Shown: positions 26,741-36,700 of the stretch, piece by piece
How the letters are laid out: each line of letters begins with the position of its first letter
Numbering within the stretch: position 1 is the first letter of the stretch
Source of the DNA: Planctomycetaceae bacterium
Lineage (GTDB): Bacteria > Planctomycetota > Planctomycetia > Pirellulales > Lacipirellulaceae
Reading direction: 5' to 3'
DNA: 64,000 bases
Assembly (NCBI GenBank): GCA_002702655.1
Contig: PABB01000080.1
Coordinates: 172,188 to 236,187 of the forward strand
Notes under the pieces: generated by a model
Database searches by the model: none
Told to the model about the DNA's origin: nothing
Seen by the model: the letters and a program-made list of their open reading frames with translations, nothing else
Position numbers and translations under genes: made by a program

Positions 26741-28090
26741 GTGACGATTCGCGACTGTTTTTCAAGTGCACTGTTATGCGTCGCGCTACACGCTCTGGCG
26801 AGCGCACAGACGGACGAGCCGCCGCGGGAGTGGATCGACCCCGCCACCGGGCATCGCGTGGTGCGGCTCTCCAACGAGCCGGGCAGCCAAAGTCTGTATT
26901 TCCACAATTACCCGTTCTCGGCCGACGGGCGCAAGATGGCGTTCACCGTCAACCGCGGCATTTCGTGCGTCGACCTCGTGACGCGCGAGGTCGCTGAGGT
27001 CGTTCCCGGTCCCGTGCAACTGCTGATGACCGGCCGGAAGACCGGCGACGCTTTCTATCTGCAGAATGGACAGGTGAAGGCGGCCAACCTCGACACGCAC
27101 GAGACGCGGGTGGTGGTTGATCTGCCCGAACAGTTCCGCGCGAAGATGTCCGAGGATGCCATTGAGCGGTGGCGTCGCCGCGCCGAGCGCAACGGCTGGC
27201 CGCCGCCGACCCCCGAGATGCTGCGCAGCTTCGGCTGGGGCAACATCGCGATCAACGCCGACGAAACGATGGTCGTGGGCATCGGCTCTGATCCCGACGG
27301 CCAGGAGCAGCCGCGCACGCCGCCCGACGGCAGTCAGCCGGTCGGCGGGCTGGCGCCGCGCTGGGCGTCGGGCCGGCCGTTGGTGCTGTACACCGTCGAC
27401 GTGGCCAGCGGCGAAGCGCGCGCGATTCACCACAGCCACGACTGGCTGAACCACCTGCAGTGCTCGCCGACCGATCCCGAGCAGATTCTGTTCTGCCACG
27501 AGGGGCCGTGGCATTTTGTCGATCGCACGTGGATCATCCGCGCCGACGGCAGCGGACTGACGCAAGTGCATCCGCGCACGATCAACATGGAAATTGGCGG
27601 GCACGAGTTCTTCGGCCAAGCCGGCAAGTGGGTCTGGTACGACCTGCAAACGCCCCGCAGCATGGTGTTCTGGCTGGCCGGGTACGAGATCGAAACGGGC
27701 GCCCGGCGGTGGTATCACCTGACCCGCGAGCAGTGGTCGGTCCACTACAACGTGTCGCCCGACGGCAAGCTGTTCTGCGGCGACGGCGGCGGGCCCGGCT
27801 CGGTCGCCAACCGCACGGCCAATAACGAAGAGTTCGACACGCCGCAAAACGGGCAGTGGATGTACCTGTTCCGTCCCGAAGACGGCCGCCGCGAGGGGTT
27901 GCGTCCCGACGATCGGCAACTGATCGAGTACGGCGAATTCCACGCCGAACGGCTGGTCGACCTGTCCCAGCACGACTACGACCTGGAGCCCAACGGCATC
28001 TTCACGCCCGACGGGAAGTGGATCGTATTCCGCTCGAACATGCACGGCGCGTCGCACGTGTACATGGTGGAAGTCGCCAAAGCGGAGTGA
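26741..28090 (+). CDS. Oligogalacturonate-lyase-like (PL22) beta-propeller protein
   Basis: 449 residues; the start is GTG at 26741 with GAGG 7 bases upstream, and a short signal peptide follows (ALLCVALHALASA). The sequence fits the PL22 propeller: HRVVRLSNEPGSQSLYFHNYPFSADGRKMAF near the start, HDWLNHLQCSPTDPEQILFCHEGPWHFVDRTWI near residue 230 with candidate metal-binding His and Gln residues, and GGHEFFGQAGKWVWYDLQ. PL22 enzymes split unsaturated or saturated galacturonate disaccharides. Unlike the classical enzyme this one is exported. It lies directly after GH28, as expected for the end of galacturonan breakdown. Confidence 0.82.
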   Translation: MTIRDCFSSALLCVALHALASAQTDEPPREWIDPATGHRVVRLSNEPGSQSLYFHNYPFSADGRKMAFTVNRGISCVDLVTREVAEVVPGPVQLLMTGRKTGDAFYLQNGQVKAANLDTHETRVVVDLPEQFRAKMSEDAIERWRRRAERNGWPPPTPEMLRSFGWGNIAINADETMVVGIGSDPDGQEQPRTPPDGSQPVGGLAPRWASGRPLVLYTVDVASGEARAIHHSHDWLNHLQCSPTDPEQILFCHEGPWHFVDRTWIIRADGSGLTQVHPRTINMEIGGHEFFGQAGKWVWYDLQTPRSMVFWLAGYEIETGARRWYHLTREQWSVHYNVSPDGKLFCGDGGGPGSVANRTANNEEFDTPQNGQWMYLFRPEDGRREGLRPDDRQLIEYGEFHAERLVDLSQHDYDLEPNGIFTPDGKWIVFRSNMHGASHVYMVEVAKAE

Positions 28091-28110
28091 GCCGACGGCT
28101 TGCGGCGGGG

Positions 28111-29961
28111 TCAATTTTCGTCAGAGGCGCTCGGCGCTAATCGGCCCGCCAGGTCGAATCCCAGGTGGGCCGGCTGGTTGTAGCTGACGTTCTGCCACGC
28201 CACGCCCAGCCGGTAAACGGGGTCGTGCATCAGCGTGACCAGGCGGTGCGGCGTCGGCTCGGGGGTGACGAACACGCGCAGCTCGCGGCCGTCGCGCGAG
28301 GGGGCGATGATCTCTTCGCGCCAGTCGCCCAGGATGTCGGCGCACAGGCAGGGGTTCGACTTGGAGCCGTTGATGGACCGCACGCCATACTGCCGGCCGT
28401 CGAAGAGCGGCTGCTCGCGCTCGGCCTGCGGGTCCCACTTGGTCACGGTGACGCCGTTGAGCAATTCGCGCAGCGGGTCGCCGTCCCAGTAGATGCCCAT
28501 GTTGCAGGTCCTTGGCGGGCGATCGCTGATCCGTTGGCCCGTGGCGGAGAACAGGCCGCGCACCCCCGCGCCGGCGCCCCAGCATTCGCTGCCCGGGTAG
28601 CGGGGGTCGATGTCCAGCGCACACGCCCGCACCACGCCGTCGCGGCCGGTGCACTCCAGGCCCCAGATTTGCTCGCCGGTGGCTGCGTCGCGCATCTGGA
28701 TGCCCGCGGGGCTGGGGCCGTCGCCGTTCGCCTTGAACACTTCCAGTCCCGGGCGCGAGGGGATGTGATCGGTCAGGTGCATCGCGTCGCCGTGCCCCAG
28801 CCCCGTGGAGTGCAGGCCCGTGCCGTCGTCGTCGATGACGCACGAGCCGTAGACGATCTCGTCGCGCCCGTCGCCGTCCACATCGCCGACCGACAGGTTG
28901 TGATTGCCCTGACCCCGGTAGGCGTCGTTGCCGGGCGTGCCGTCGTCGCTGTCGAAGGTCCAGCGGTGCGCGAGTTGCCCGTCGCGAAAATCCCACGCCG
29001 CCAGCACGGCGCGCGTGTAGTAACCGCGGCACATGACCAAGCTCGGCCGCTGCCCGTCGAGATACGCGACGCACGCCAGAAATCGATCGGCCCGGTTCGC
29101 CCGGCGATCGCCCCAGGCGGCCACGTCGCCGCGCGGGGGGATGTAGTCGGTCGTCGCCAACGCGGCGCCGGTGCGGCCGTCGAACACGGTCAGAAACTCC
29201 GGCCCTTCGAGAATTCGCCCCGCCGCGTTGACGTAGTCGGCCTGCGGATCGCCGATCGGCTGGCCTGCGCCGTCGACCGTGCCGTCGGCCGTTTTGCAAG
29301 CGACCTCGGCCCGGCCGTCGCCATCCAGGTCGTACACCATGAACTGCGTGTAGTGGGCGCCTTCGCGAATGTTGGGCCCCAGGTTGATCGCCCACAGTCG
29401 CTCGCCGGAGAGCGTGTACGCCTGCAACCAGGGCGGCGTGGTGAGCCCGTCCTGGCTGTTGTCGCGGCCGCTGCCCACCATGTGCACGACGATTTCGTAG
29501 TCGCCGTCGCCATCGAGATCGCCGACGGACGCGTCGCCCGGGCGGTAGGCGAACGGCGGCTGCACGGGGATCGACAGAAACGGCTGCGGGTCGGCGGAGT
29601 TGGTGAACGTGGCCGAGCCGCCGGCGCTCGCGCTGCCCGCGCTGTTGTCGGCGTTCGCGACACTCACTTCGTAGCGGAACTGGCCGTCGTCGGCCGTGGG
29701 CAGCGCATCGTCGAGCAGGCACGTCGGTCCGGCGAGCGGTTGCTCGCTGAGCCGCACCGTCGTGCCGTCGGGATGGCGGCGGTCGACGTGAAAGGCGACC
29801 TCCGGCGGGTCCGTGGCGAGCAGTCGCCACGAGACCAACGCGCCGCCGGCAGCGGGGACGACGACCACGCCACGATCGAGTTGCTCCTGCTGCCGCTGGG
29901 CAACCGCGGGCGTCGCGGTAATCCACGCGGCGAGGAGAATGAGATGAGGGGAACGAATCAT
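28111..29961 (-). CDS. Secreted PL11 rhamnogalacturonan lyase
   Basis: 616 residues from the ATG at 29961, with a signal peptide (PHLILLAAWITATPAVA). The whole protein fits PL11: an N-terminal fibronectin-like part (QLDRGVVVVPAAGGALVSWRLL), then a propeller with repeated calcium-binding loops (GDASVGDLDGDGDYEIVVHMVG, YDLDGDGRAEVACK, SVGDVDGDGRDEIVYG), and GHGDAMHLTDHIPSRPGLEVF with a metal-site His pair. These enzymes cleave the alternating rhamnose-galacturonate backbone by beta-elimination. It has no dockerin or PEP-CTERM tail, so it is probably periplasmic or released, unlike the second PL11 at 33.7 kb. It converges with the PL22-like gene. Confidence 0.92.
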   Translation of the reverse strand: MIRSPHLILLAAWITATPAVAQRQQEQLDRGVVVVPAAGGALVSWRLLATDPPEVAFHVDRRHPDGTTVRLSEQPLAGPTCLLDDALPTADDGQFRYEVSVANADNSAGSASAGGSATFTNSADPQPFLSIPVQPPFAYRPGDASVGDLDGDGDYEIVVHMVGSGRDNSQDGLTTPPWLQAYTLSGERLWAINLGPNIREGAHYTQFMVYDLDGDGRAEVACKTADGTVDGAGQPIGDPQADYVNAAGRILEGPEFLTVFDGRTGAALATTDYIPPRGDVAAWGDRRANRADRFLACVAYLDGQRPSLVMCRGYYTRAVLAAWDFRDGQLAHRWTFDSDDGTPGNDAYRGQGNHNLSVGDVDGDGRDEIVYGSCVIDDDGTGLHSTGLGHGDAMHLTDHIPSRPGLEVFKANGDGPSPAGIQMRDAATGEQIWGLECTGRDGVVRACALDIDPRYPGSECWGAGAGVRGLFSATGQRISDRPPRTCNMGIYWDGDPLRELLNGVTVTKWDPQAEREQPLFDGRQYGVRSINGSKSNPCLCADILGDWREEIIAPSRDGRELRVFVTPEPTPHRLVTLMHDPVYRLGVAWQNVSYNQPAHLGFDLAGRLAPSASDEN

Positions 29962-30028
29962 GGCAAGCCGTCGGGAAGAGCAGGGCAGGGCGGTGCGCGA
30001 AATGGGCGTGACCCCATTGTCTCGCAAC

Positions 30029-30104
30029 GTGCCACGGCTCTGCGAGCCGTGTGCGAAGCGCAAGATTCCCCGCTTGGTCACACGGCTCACAGAGCCGTGG
30101 CACA
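30029..30104. repeat. Inverted pair of REP hairpins (GTGCCACGGCTC family)
   Basis: GTGCCACGGCTCTGCGAGCC (from 30029) and its inverted partner ending at 30104 each form an 8-bp hairpin (30033-30051 and 30081-30099) with 3-base loops. The two copies face each other across 29 bases. The family is the same as at 4279-4352. Confidence 0.8.
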
Positions 30105-30214
30105 CGCACAGAAATTGGGTGCCTGGGGACGGAGCGTAGCGAAGCCCCCAGGGGAGAGAACCGCAGCGCGGCTCGGCAGGAGCCTCGCCCTCCCGGGTGA
30201 CTCTTTAGCCGTGG

Positions 30215-33181
30215 TCAATCTCGCGGCGGAAACGGGCTGACCGGCGTGATGGTCACGGGCCCCAGCAGGCCCGAGGGTTTGGGTTCCCACTTCTTGGCGG
30301 TGAACAGCCCGTCGGGGCCGACGTTCGGGTTGGGCCGCACCGGCTTGGCGGGGAAGTTGATGTTGTAGAACTTCTTCCACGACGCGTCGCCGGAACGCTC
30401 CAGCGCCGCAATGCGGTTGGCCATCAGGTTGGCGACCTCGACCTGCAGTGTGTTGCCCGAATCCTTGAGATCTTGGGCGTCGAGCATGACGTGGTAGGGC
30501 GGTGCGAACAGCGTGGCGATATGCTTGCCGTTAAGCGTCACCGCGGCCGTCTCGTGCACCGCGCCCAGGTCGAGCAGCATCGGCTGGCCAAATCGCGTCA
30601 CGGCGACCGGTCCTAAGTGCGTCGTATAGCGAACCGTGCCGGAGAACGCGGCGGCTCGCTCGTCCGGTAGTTCTGTCCACGATTGCAACGGTTGGATTTC
30701 GGCGGAGTTGGGTCGCTCCGGCCCGCCGCTGATGAACTCTAGCGACCACGGGCCAGTGAGCGGCTGCGCGTCGCCCGCGGGAATGCGGCCTTCCCACATT
30801 CTGATGTCTCGCTGCCGTGGACCGTCGCGTTTCCAGGAAAGCGCCGCGAGGATGCACGTCTCGCCCGGTTCCAGATCAAGCCATGGGTGCCCTCGCAACG
30901 GGAAAGCTCGTCCCTGCCGGCCGGTGAGCGGGTCGAGGCGAACGACCAACCCGCTCCCCTTGCGCAGGACGGCCGGTTCTTGCAGCGCTTGATCCCCATC
31001 GTTGCGGATGAAGTAAACACTCCCGCCGTCAACCTTGCGGCGGACGAACGTCAACTTCTGATCCCGCAGCGTCTCGCGCGGCACTTCCGCTGTGGCGAGC
31101 GCCGCGTTGACTTGCCCCGCAATGATCCGACCCTCGCCGACAGGGTGCAACGCGCCGGCACGCGGCTTCTTGCCCTCCGGTCCGATCAGCCGCGCCAGCG
31201 CCGCTGCGAACGCTTCTTCCTGCTCGTCCAACTCGCCCAGTCCCGGCGGGCCGCTGGGCAGGTTGGTCTCGAACACGATCGTCGCGCCGCCCTCCGCCAG
31301 CGCTGCCAATTGCTCCAGCGTGGCGGCGGGCATCAGTTGGCACTGCGGGACGACGATCGCGTGGTAGCTGTTGCCGCCGACCACTAGCTTGCCGTTGGCG
31401 ACCTCCACACCGGCCAGCTGCCGATCGGAAATGAAGTCGAGCAGGTACCCGCCGTCCAGCAGCCATTGGGCGCACTTGCGGGCCGCGTTGCCCCGCATCG
31501 AGCCATCGAAGTGGACCAGCCGCGCCCGACCCGGCTGCGACCACTGGTCGTGGATCGGGTAGTACACCAGCACGTCGTTGTCGGGCTGCCCCGCTTGCAG
31601 GAAGCTTTGGCAGCGGGCGACGTACTCGTTGAGCGCGTCGAAGTGCGCCCATTGCGAGTTGGTCGTGCCGAAGTGGACCGACGCGTAAAACAGCCAGCCG
31701 GGCCAGGGGGCGTCGGCCGGCGTGTAGGGCGTGCCGTGGTAGCAGACGTGGTTGATGCCGCCCAGGAAATAGTCGTCGACCCAGCGTTTGGTCTCGGCCA
31801 GCGTGCCGACGAAATGCTCGTCCATCCACGTGCAGGCCTCGGCCGAGGCGAGCTGCTTGCCGGTCACATGCGCGGCCGAGGCCGCGGTCATGAACTTGAT
31901 GCGGTCCGTGCCCTCGGTCTCGGGGATGCCGCTGGCGGCGTACAGGTCGAGCAAATTGCCCGGCGAACCGTGCGACTGGTTGCGGGTGAGCGCCTGGTGC
32001 GTGCCGGCCCACTGGTCCCACGGCTTGGTGAAGTCGTCCAGCAGCAGGTCGGAGATCGTTTCGCGGTAATCGCACAGCACGCGGCTCAGACGCTCCGGGT
32101 CGTCGCGCTCAGCCAGCGTGGGCAGCTCGTCGCGCAGATCGTAGCCGCGGCGGCGCTCGAACTCGGCAAAGAACTCCGGCGTCCAATCGGACTCGCCCGC
32201 GGCGTCGTCCACTTCGTAGGAGTCGTTGAAGAACCCGCGCAGCGCGGTGATGTCGTGCCCCGCAAACGCTTCGTCGAACTTGGCCAGGTAGTGCCGCAGC
32301 GCGTCGCCGGAGAAGTGGTCGATGACGTTCCCCTCGCCCCCGGGGCCGGCGCGTTCCACCATCTTGCCATGCCAGCCGGCAAACGCGGCGTACAGCTTCC
32401 ACTGGCCCGGCGGGGCGGTCCAATCGAGCGTGCCGTCGTCGGCCACCTGCTCGGTCAGGTGCAAGTGCGTGCCGTCTTGCGACTCGGCCACGAGCGCGAC
32501 CAGCGGCAGCGGCTTGGCGAAGCGGATCTGCTCCAGCGCCAGCTCCTGCAGGTTGTCGTTGTCGCGAATCGGCTCGACGAGCTCCTCGATCGAAACGCGC
32601 CGGCCTATCGCGCGAGCCAGCGGGCGCTGCACGTGGCGGACCGGTTGCTGCAGCCGCTCGCCGCCGGCGACTTCGTACGTGTCGATCACCAGATTGCGGC
32701 AGGCGGTGTCGGCTTCGACCCACGGCCCGCCGAACGGCCAGCCGTTGCCCGTGGCCATGTCGACGCCCAGGTCGAGTCGCTCGGCCTCGGCGAGCGTGTG
32801 CGCGAGCGCCTCCATCCACGCGGGCGACAGGTAGTCGCGAAACTGGTCTTCCGTGCCTCGCACGCCGTAGATGGGGGTGATTTCCACGCCGCCGATTCCC
32901 GCCGCGGCGTACGCTTCCAGTTGCTTGGTGATGTCGGCCGGGTTGACCGCGCTGCCATGCCACCACCAGCGCGTCCAGGGTTTGGTCTCGCGGGTGACGG
33001 GGGGCCACTGTGCGACGTCGCTGGCCGCCTCGTCCGCATTCTCTGCAGCGTGCCCCGTGGCGGGGGCCATCGCCAGCACCAGGGCCGTCGCGAGTGCCTG
33101 GGCCTTTGCGGCTGGCCAACGTGATGCTGCGAGTGACCGGCAGCGGCGAGTTACGCTGCGTAGAAGCATACCGAGAACCAT
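30215..33181 (-). CDS. Secreted GH106 alpha-L-rhamnosidase
   Basis: 988 residues from the ATG at 33181 (another ATG lies 4 codons on); a signal region follows, ending APATGHAAE. The GH106 pattern is clear: TRWWWHGSAVNPADITKQLEAYAAAGIGGVEITPIYG near residue 74, then LDLGVDMATGNGWPFGGPWV, and a catalytic-barrel region with HGSPGNLLDLYAASGIPETEG and GGINHVCYHGTPYT. The C-terminal part has beta-sandwich domains that end with the LQVEVANLMANRIAALER segment. It removes alpha-linked rhamnose from rhamnogalacturonan oligosaccharides produced by the PL11 lyases, and lies on the same strand as the upstream-facing PL11 gene, 253 bases before it. Confidence 0.9.
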   Translation of the reverse strand: MVLGMLLRSVTRRCRSLAASRWPAAKAQALATALVLAMAPATGHAAENADEAASDVAQWPPVTRETKPWTRWWWHGSAVNPADITKQLEAYAAAGIGGVEITPIYGVRGTEDQFRDYLSPAWMEALAHTLAEAERLDLGVDMATGNGWPFGGPWVEADTACRNLVIDTYEVAGGERLQQPVRHVQRPLARAIGRRVSIEELVEPIRDNDNLQELALEQIRFAKPLPLVALVAESQDGTHLHLTEQVADDGTLDWTAPPGQWKLYAAFAGWHGKMVERAGPGGEGNVIDHFSGDALRHYLAKFDEAFAGHDITALRGFFNDSYEVDDAAGESDWTPEFFAEFERRRGYDLRDELPTLAERDDPERLSRVLCDYRETISDLLLDDFTKPWDQWAGTHQALTRNQSHGSPGNLLDLYAASGIPETEGTDRIKFMTAASAAHVTGKQLASAEACTWMDEHFVGTLAETKRWVDDYFLGGINHVCYHGTPYTPADAPWPGWLFYASVHFGTTNSQWAHFDALNEYVARCQSFLQAGQPDNDVLVYYPIHDQWSQPGRARLVHFDGSMRGNAARKCAQWLLDGGYLLDFISDRQLAGVEVANGKLVVGGNSYHAIVVPQCQLMPAATLEQLAALAEGGATIVFETNLPSGPPGLGELDEQEEAFAAALARLIGPEGKKPRAGALHPVGEGRIIAGQVNAALATAEVPRETLRDQKLTFVRRKVDGGSVYFIRNDGDQALQEPAVLRKGSGLVVRLDPLTGRQGRAFPLRGHPWLDLEPGETCILAALSWKRDGPRQRDIRMWEGRIPAGDAQPLTGPWSLEFISGGPERPNSAEIQPLQSWTELPDERAAAFSGTVRYTTHLGPVAVTRFGQPMLLDLGAVHETAAVTLNGKHIATLFAPPYHVMLDAQDLKDSGNTLQVEVANLMANRIAALERSGDASWKKFYNINFPAKPVRPNPNVGPDGLFTAKKWEPKPSGLLGPVTITPVSPFPPRD

Positions 33182-33735
33182 CGTGTCGTCCCTGGAAGAA
33201 GAGAAGCCAAGTCGTCGCGGCGTCAGCGGCCGGGCCGCCGTCGCGGCAACCGACCATGATAGCCCGGCAGGCTCGCCAATGCAGGCGGGGAGGGTTGGCA
33301 ACAGGCTAACGACCGTGTTGGGCGTGCCACTGCTGGCTCGCCCAGCAGTGAGCGCCGTGTACCCGCTTCGCCCTGCTGGACAAGCCAGCATGGGCACGCA
33401 AATGCCGCCTTCGCCGTTCGCCTGGATTTGGCGTGGCGATGCGGCAGCGGCTCACCGGCAAACGCATCACCTGCCCGCAAAGGTAGGACAAAAACCCGCA
33501 CTCAGCCTGCTCGTCGCGTGGCTCATCGACGGCCCGTTGTTACGATGGATGAGAGTCGCGTTGCCGCTGGTCGTGCCACGCCGGGGCCCCTCGTCTGGCC
33601 GCCTCCCGCTGCGAAGTGCGTCGACATGCGCCGCAACCGCACTAGTCCCCGCTGCCTTGGGCCGCATCCAGGTCCAAGCGTAGCCGCCCGCTCGGCTGCC
33701 CGGAACGGCCGAGCGCGAACAGAGAAAGAGCACCG
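33182..33735. other. Divergent intergenic region with a REP-like pair
   Basis: 554 bases between GH106 (minus) and the second PL11 gene (plus); both promoters must lie here. At 33325-33350 is GTGCCACTGCTGG-CTCGC-CCAGCAGTG in hairpin form (9-bp stem), and at 33371-33398 an inverted degenerate copy (CCTGCTGG-ACAAG-CCAGCATGG then GCAC). The GTGCCAC head is shared with the repeats at 30029 and 4279, but the stem sequence differs. Confidence 0.65.
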
Positions 33736-36700
33736 ATGCCCCGTAGAAGTCTCAAGGCGCCTGCCGGCCGACGCCCGCGGTTCGAGCCGTTGGAGTCGCG
33801 CCAGTTGCTGAGCCTGACCCATTGGTACACGTTCAACGACGGCACGGCGACCGATCTGGCGGGTTCGGCCGACATGACGCTGGTCAACGGCGCGTCGATT
33901 CTGGGCGGCAAGGCGGTGCTGGCCAACACGGGCGTCGACAGCGGCGATGCGGGCGCGGTGCAATACCTGAACCTGCCGCCGACTGCGCTTCCGACGAGCG
34001 GCTCGGCGACGATCGCCGCGTGGTTCACGACCAGCAATGCGGCCAACTGGACGCGCGTGTTTGACTTCGGCGATCAGTCAGGCAGCAACGGCAACAGCTA
34101 CCTGTTCTTCTCGCCTCAGACCAGCACCGGCGAGTCGCGTTTGGCGCTCACGCCCGGGGGCGCTGGCAGCGAGCGGATCGCCGCCACCGGCACGACCGAC
34201 GACGGCGTGCAACACCTGGTCGCGGGCGTGATCGATACGGCGACCGATACGCTGCGGCTGTACATCGACGGCGTCGAGGCGGGCACGGCATCGCTGGCTG
34301 GGGCCGACATGGGGTCGTTCGCCAAGGCGGTCGCCTACTTCGGCCGCTCGCTGTACAACTCCGACGACGGCTTCACTGGCACGATCGACGAGGTGCAGAT
34401 CTACGACGAAGCGCTGGGGGCGACGGCCATTGCCGCTCTCGACGCCGCGGGCCCCGTGCCCACGCCGCCGCCGGAGCCGAGCGATCTGCCCGCCCGGCAA
34501 GTCGAAGCGCTCGACCGCGGCCTGGTTGCCGTGCGGCGGTCGACTTCGGAGATCTACGTCGGCTGGCGGATGCTGGGGACCGACCCGGCGGATGTGGCGT
34601 TCAACCTGTACCGGCGAACCAACGGCGGCCGCGCGACCAAGCTGAACTCGGCGCCGCTGACGCAGACGACCGACTGGGTCGACTCGACGGCGCCGATGAC
34701 GCAGGAGAATTCGTACTACGTGCGGCCGATCATGGCGGGGGTCGAGTTGGCGGCCAGCGAATCGTTCACCGTGCCGGGGTTCGCGCCGATTCAGCAGTAT
34801 CTGGGCGTGCCGCTGCAGCAGCCCGCGGGCGGCGTCGTGCCCGATCACGAGAACCCCGGGCAGTTCATCTCCTACAGCTACGAAGCCAACGACGCCAGCG
34901 TGGGCGACGTCGACGGCGACGGGCAATACGAGATCATTCTGAAATGGAACCCCACCAATGCGAAGGATAACTCGCAGGCGGGTTACACGGGCAACGTGTA
35001 CGTCGACGCCTACGAAATGGACGGCACGCTGTTGTGGCGGGTGGACCTGGGGCGGAACGTCCGCGCTGGCGCCCACTACACCCAGTTCATGGCGTACGAC
35101 TTCGACGGCAACGGCCGGGCCGAAGTCATCATGAAGACCGCCCCGGGCACGATCGACGGGCAGGGCAATGCGGTGCTGATGGGCAGCGACCAGGTGAGCG
35201 ACGACTATCGCAACGGCAGTGGTTACATCATCACCGGGCCCGAGTACCTGACCGTGTTCGACGGCGAAACGGGCGCCGAGGTGTCGACCATCGCGCTGGA
35301 GCCCGCGCGGGGTCACGTCTCGCAGTGGGGCGACAGCTACGGCAACCGCGTCGACCGCTTCCTGGCCGGCGTGGCGTACCTGGACGGGGTGCATCCCAGT
35401 TTGATTTTCAGCCGCGGCTACTACGGGCCGCGTTCGGGCTTTGCCGCCCGCAACGAGGTGGCGGCGTTCGACTTTGACGGCACGGACTTGTCGCTGCGGT
35501 GGCACTTCAAGGCCGGCATCGGGATCAACGGCAACATCAACTCCGAATTCATCGGCGAGGGCGCCCAGAGCCTGTCGATTGCCGATGTGGACGGCGACGG
35601 TTTCGACGAGGTGATCTACGGCGCCGCGGCGGTCGACCACGACGGCACGCTGCTGTACGCCACCGGCTGGGGGCACGGCGACGCGCTGCACGTGTCGGAC
35701 ATGATCCCCTCGCGCCCGGGGCTGGAGGTGTTCATGCCGCATGAAAGCGCCAGCTCCAACGGCAATCTGGGCTTCACGGTGCGCGACGCGGGGACCGGCG
35801 AGCTGGTTTTCTCCGTGTATGGCGAGGGCGATATCGGCCGCGGCGTGGCGGGCGATATCGATCCCAACTCGCCCGGTTACGAGTATTGGGCGACCACCGC
35901 CGAACCCGGCGAGAACCGCCAGATATGGAGTTCCGCCGGCTCGCCGCTGTACGATACGCCCGGCAACATGTTCTACAACTTCCTGGTGTGGTGGGACGCC
36001 GATCTGAGCCGCGAACTGCTCGACGGCACGACGATCTCCGAGTGGAACAACCCGGGCCGCTCGAACATCCTGACCGCCTGGCAGCAGGGCGCCGCCGCCA
36101 ATAACGGCACCAAGAACACCCCGGCGTTGTCGGCCGATATTCTGGGCGACTGGCGCGAGGAAGTGATCTGGCGCCGCAACGACAACTCCGAGCTGATGAT
36201 CTTCACCACGACGATCCCCGCGACCAATCGTCTGGTGACACTGATGCACGACACGCAATACCGCTCGGCGATCGCGTGGCAGAACGCCGGCTACAACCAA
36301 CCGCCGCACCCCAGTTTCTTCCTGGGAACAGGCATGGCCGCGCCGCCGGCGCCCAACGTGTACGCTGCGGCGCCGGCGAACCCCGTGGGCGACTACGACC
36401 TGGACGGCACGGTAGCCGCGCCCGACTTGGCCGTGTGGTCGCAGACCTACGGCGCCACGAACGGGTATGGTTACTTGCCCGGCGACGGCGACGGCGATCA
36501 GGCGGTCACTGGCGCCGACTTCCTGCTATGGCAACGCGGGCTGCCGCAGGCGACCGCGCTGCAAAGCAATGCGGTCGTCGCTGCTGTTTCGGTGCAGGCT
36601 GAAACGTTGGCCGTGCAGTCCAGCGAACCGCTCGATGCCGCGTTCGCCAGCCTGGCGGGAGAAGGTCTTCCGCAACGCGCGGCGGAATCCGCGGTGGCCT

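Noticed and set aside
28165-30240. Plus-strand ORF of 691 codons and the minus-strand 34078-36309 ORF of 743 codons
   Set aside because: Both are shadows of the PL11 lyase genes with low-complexity translations.
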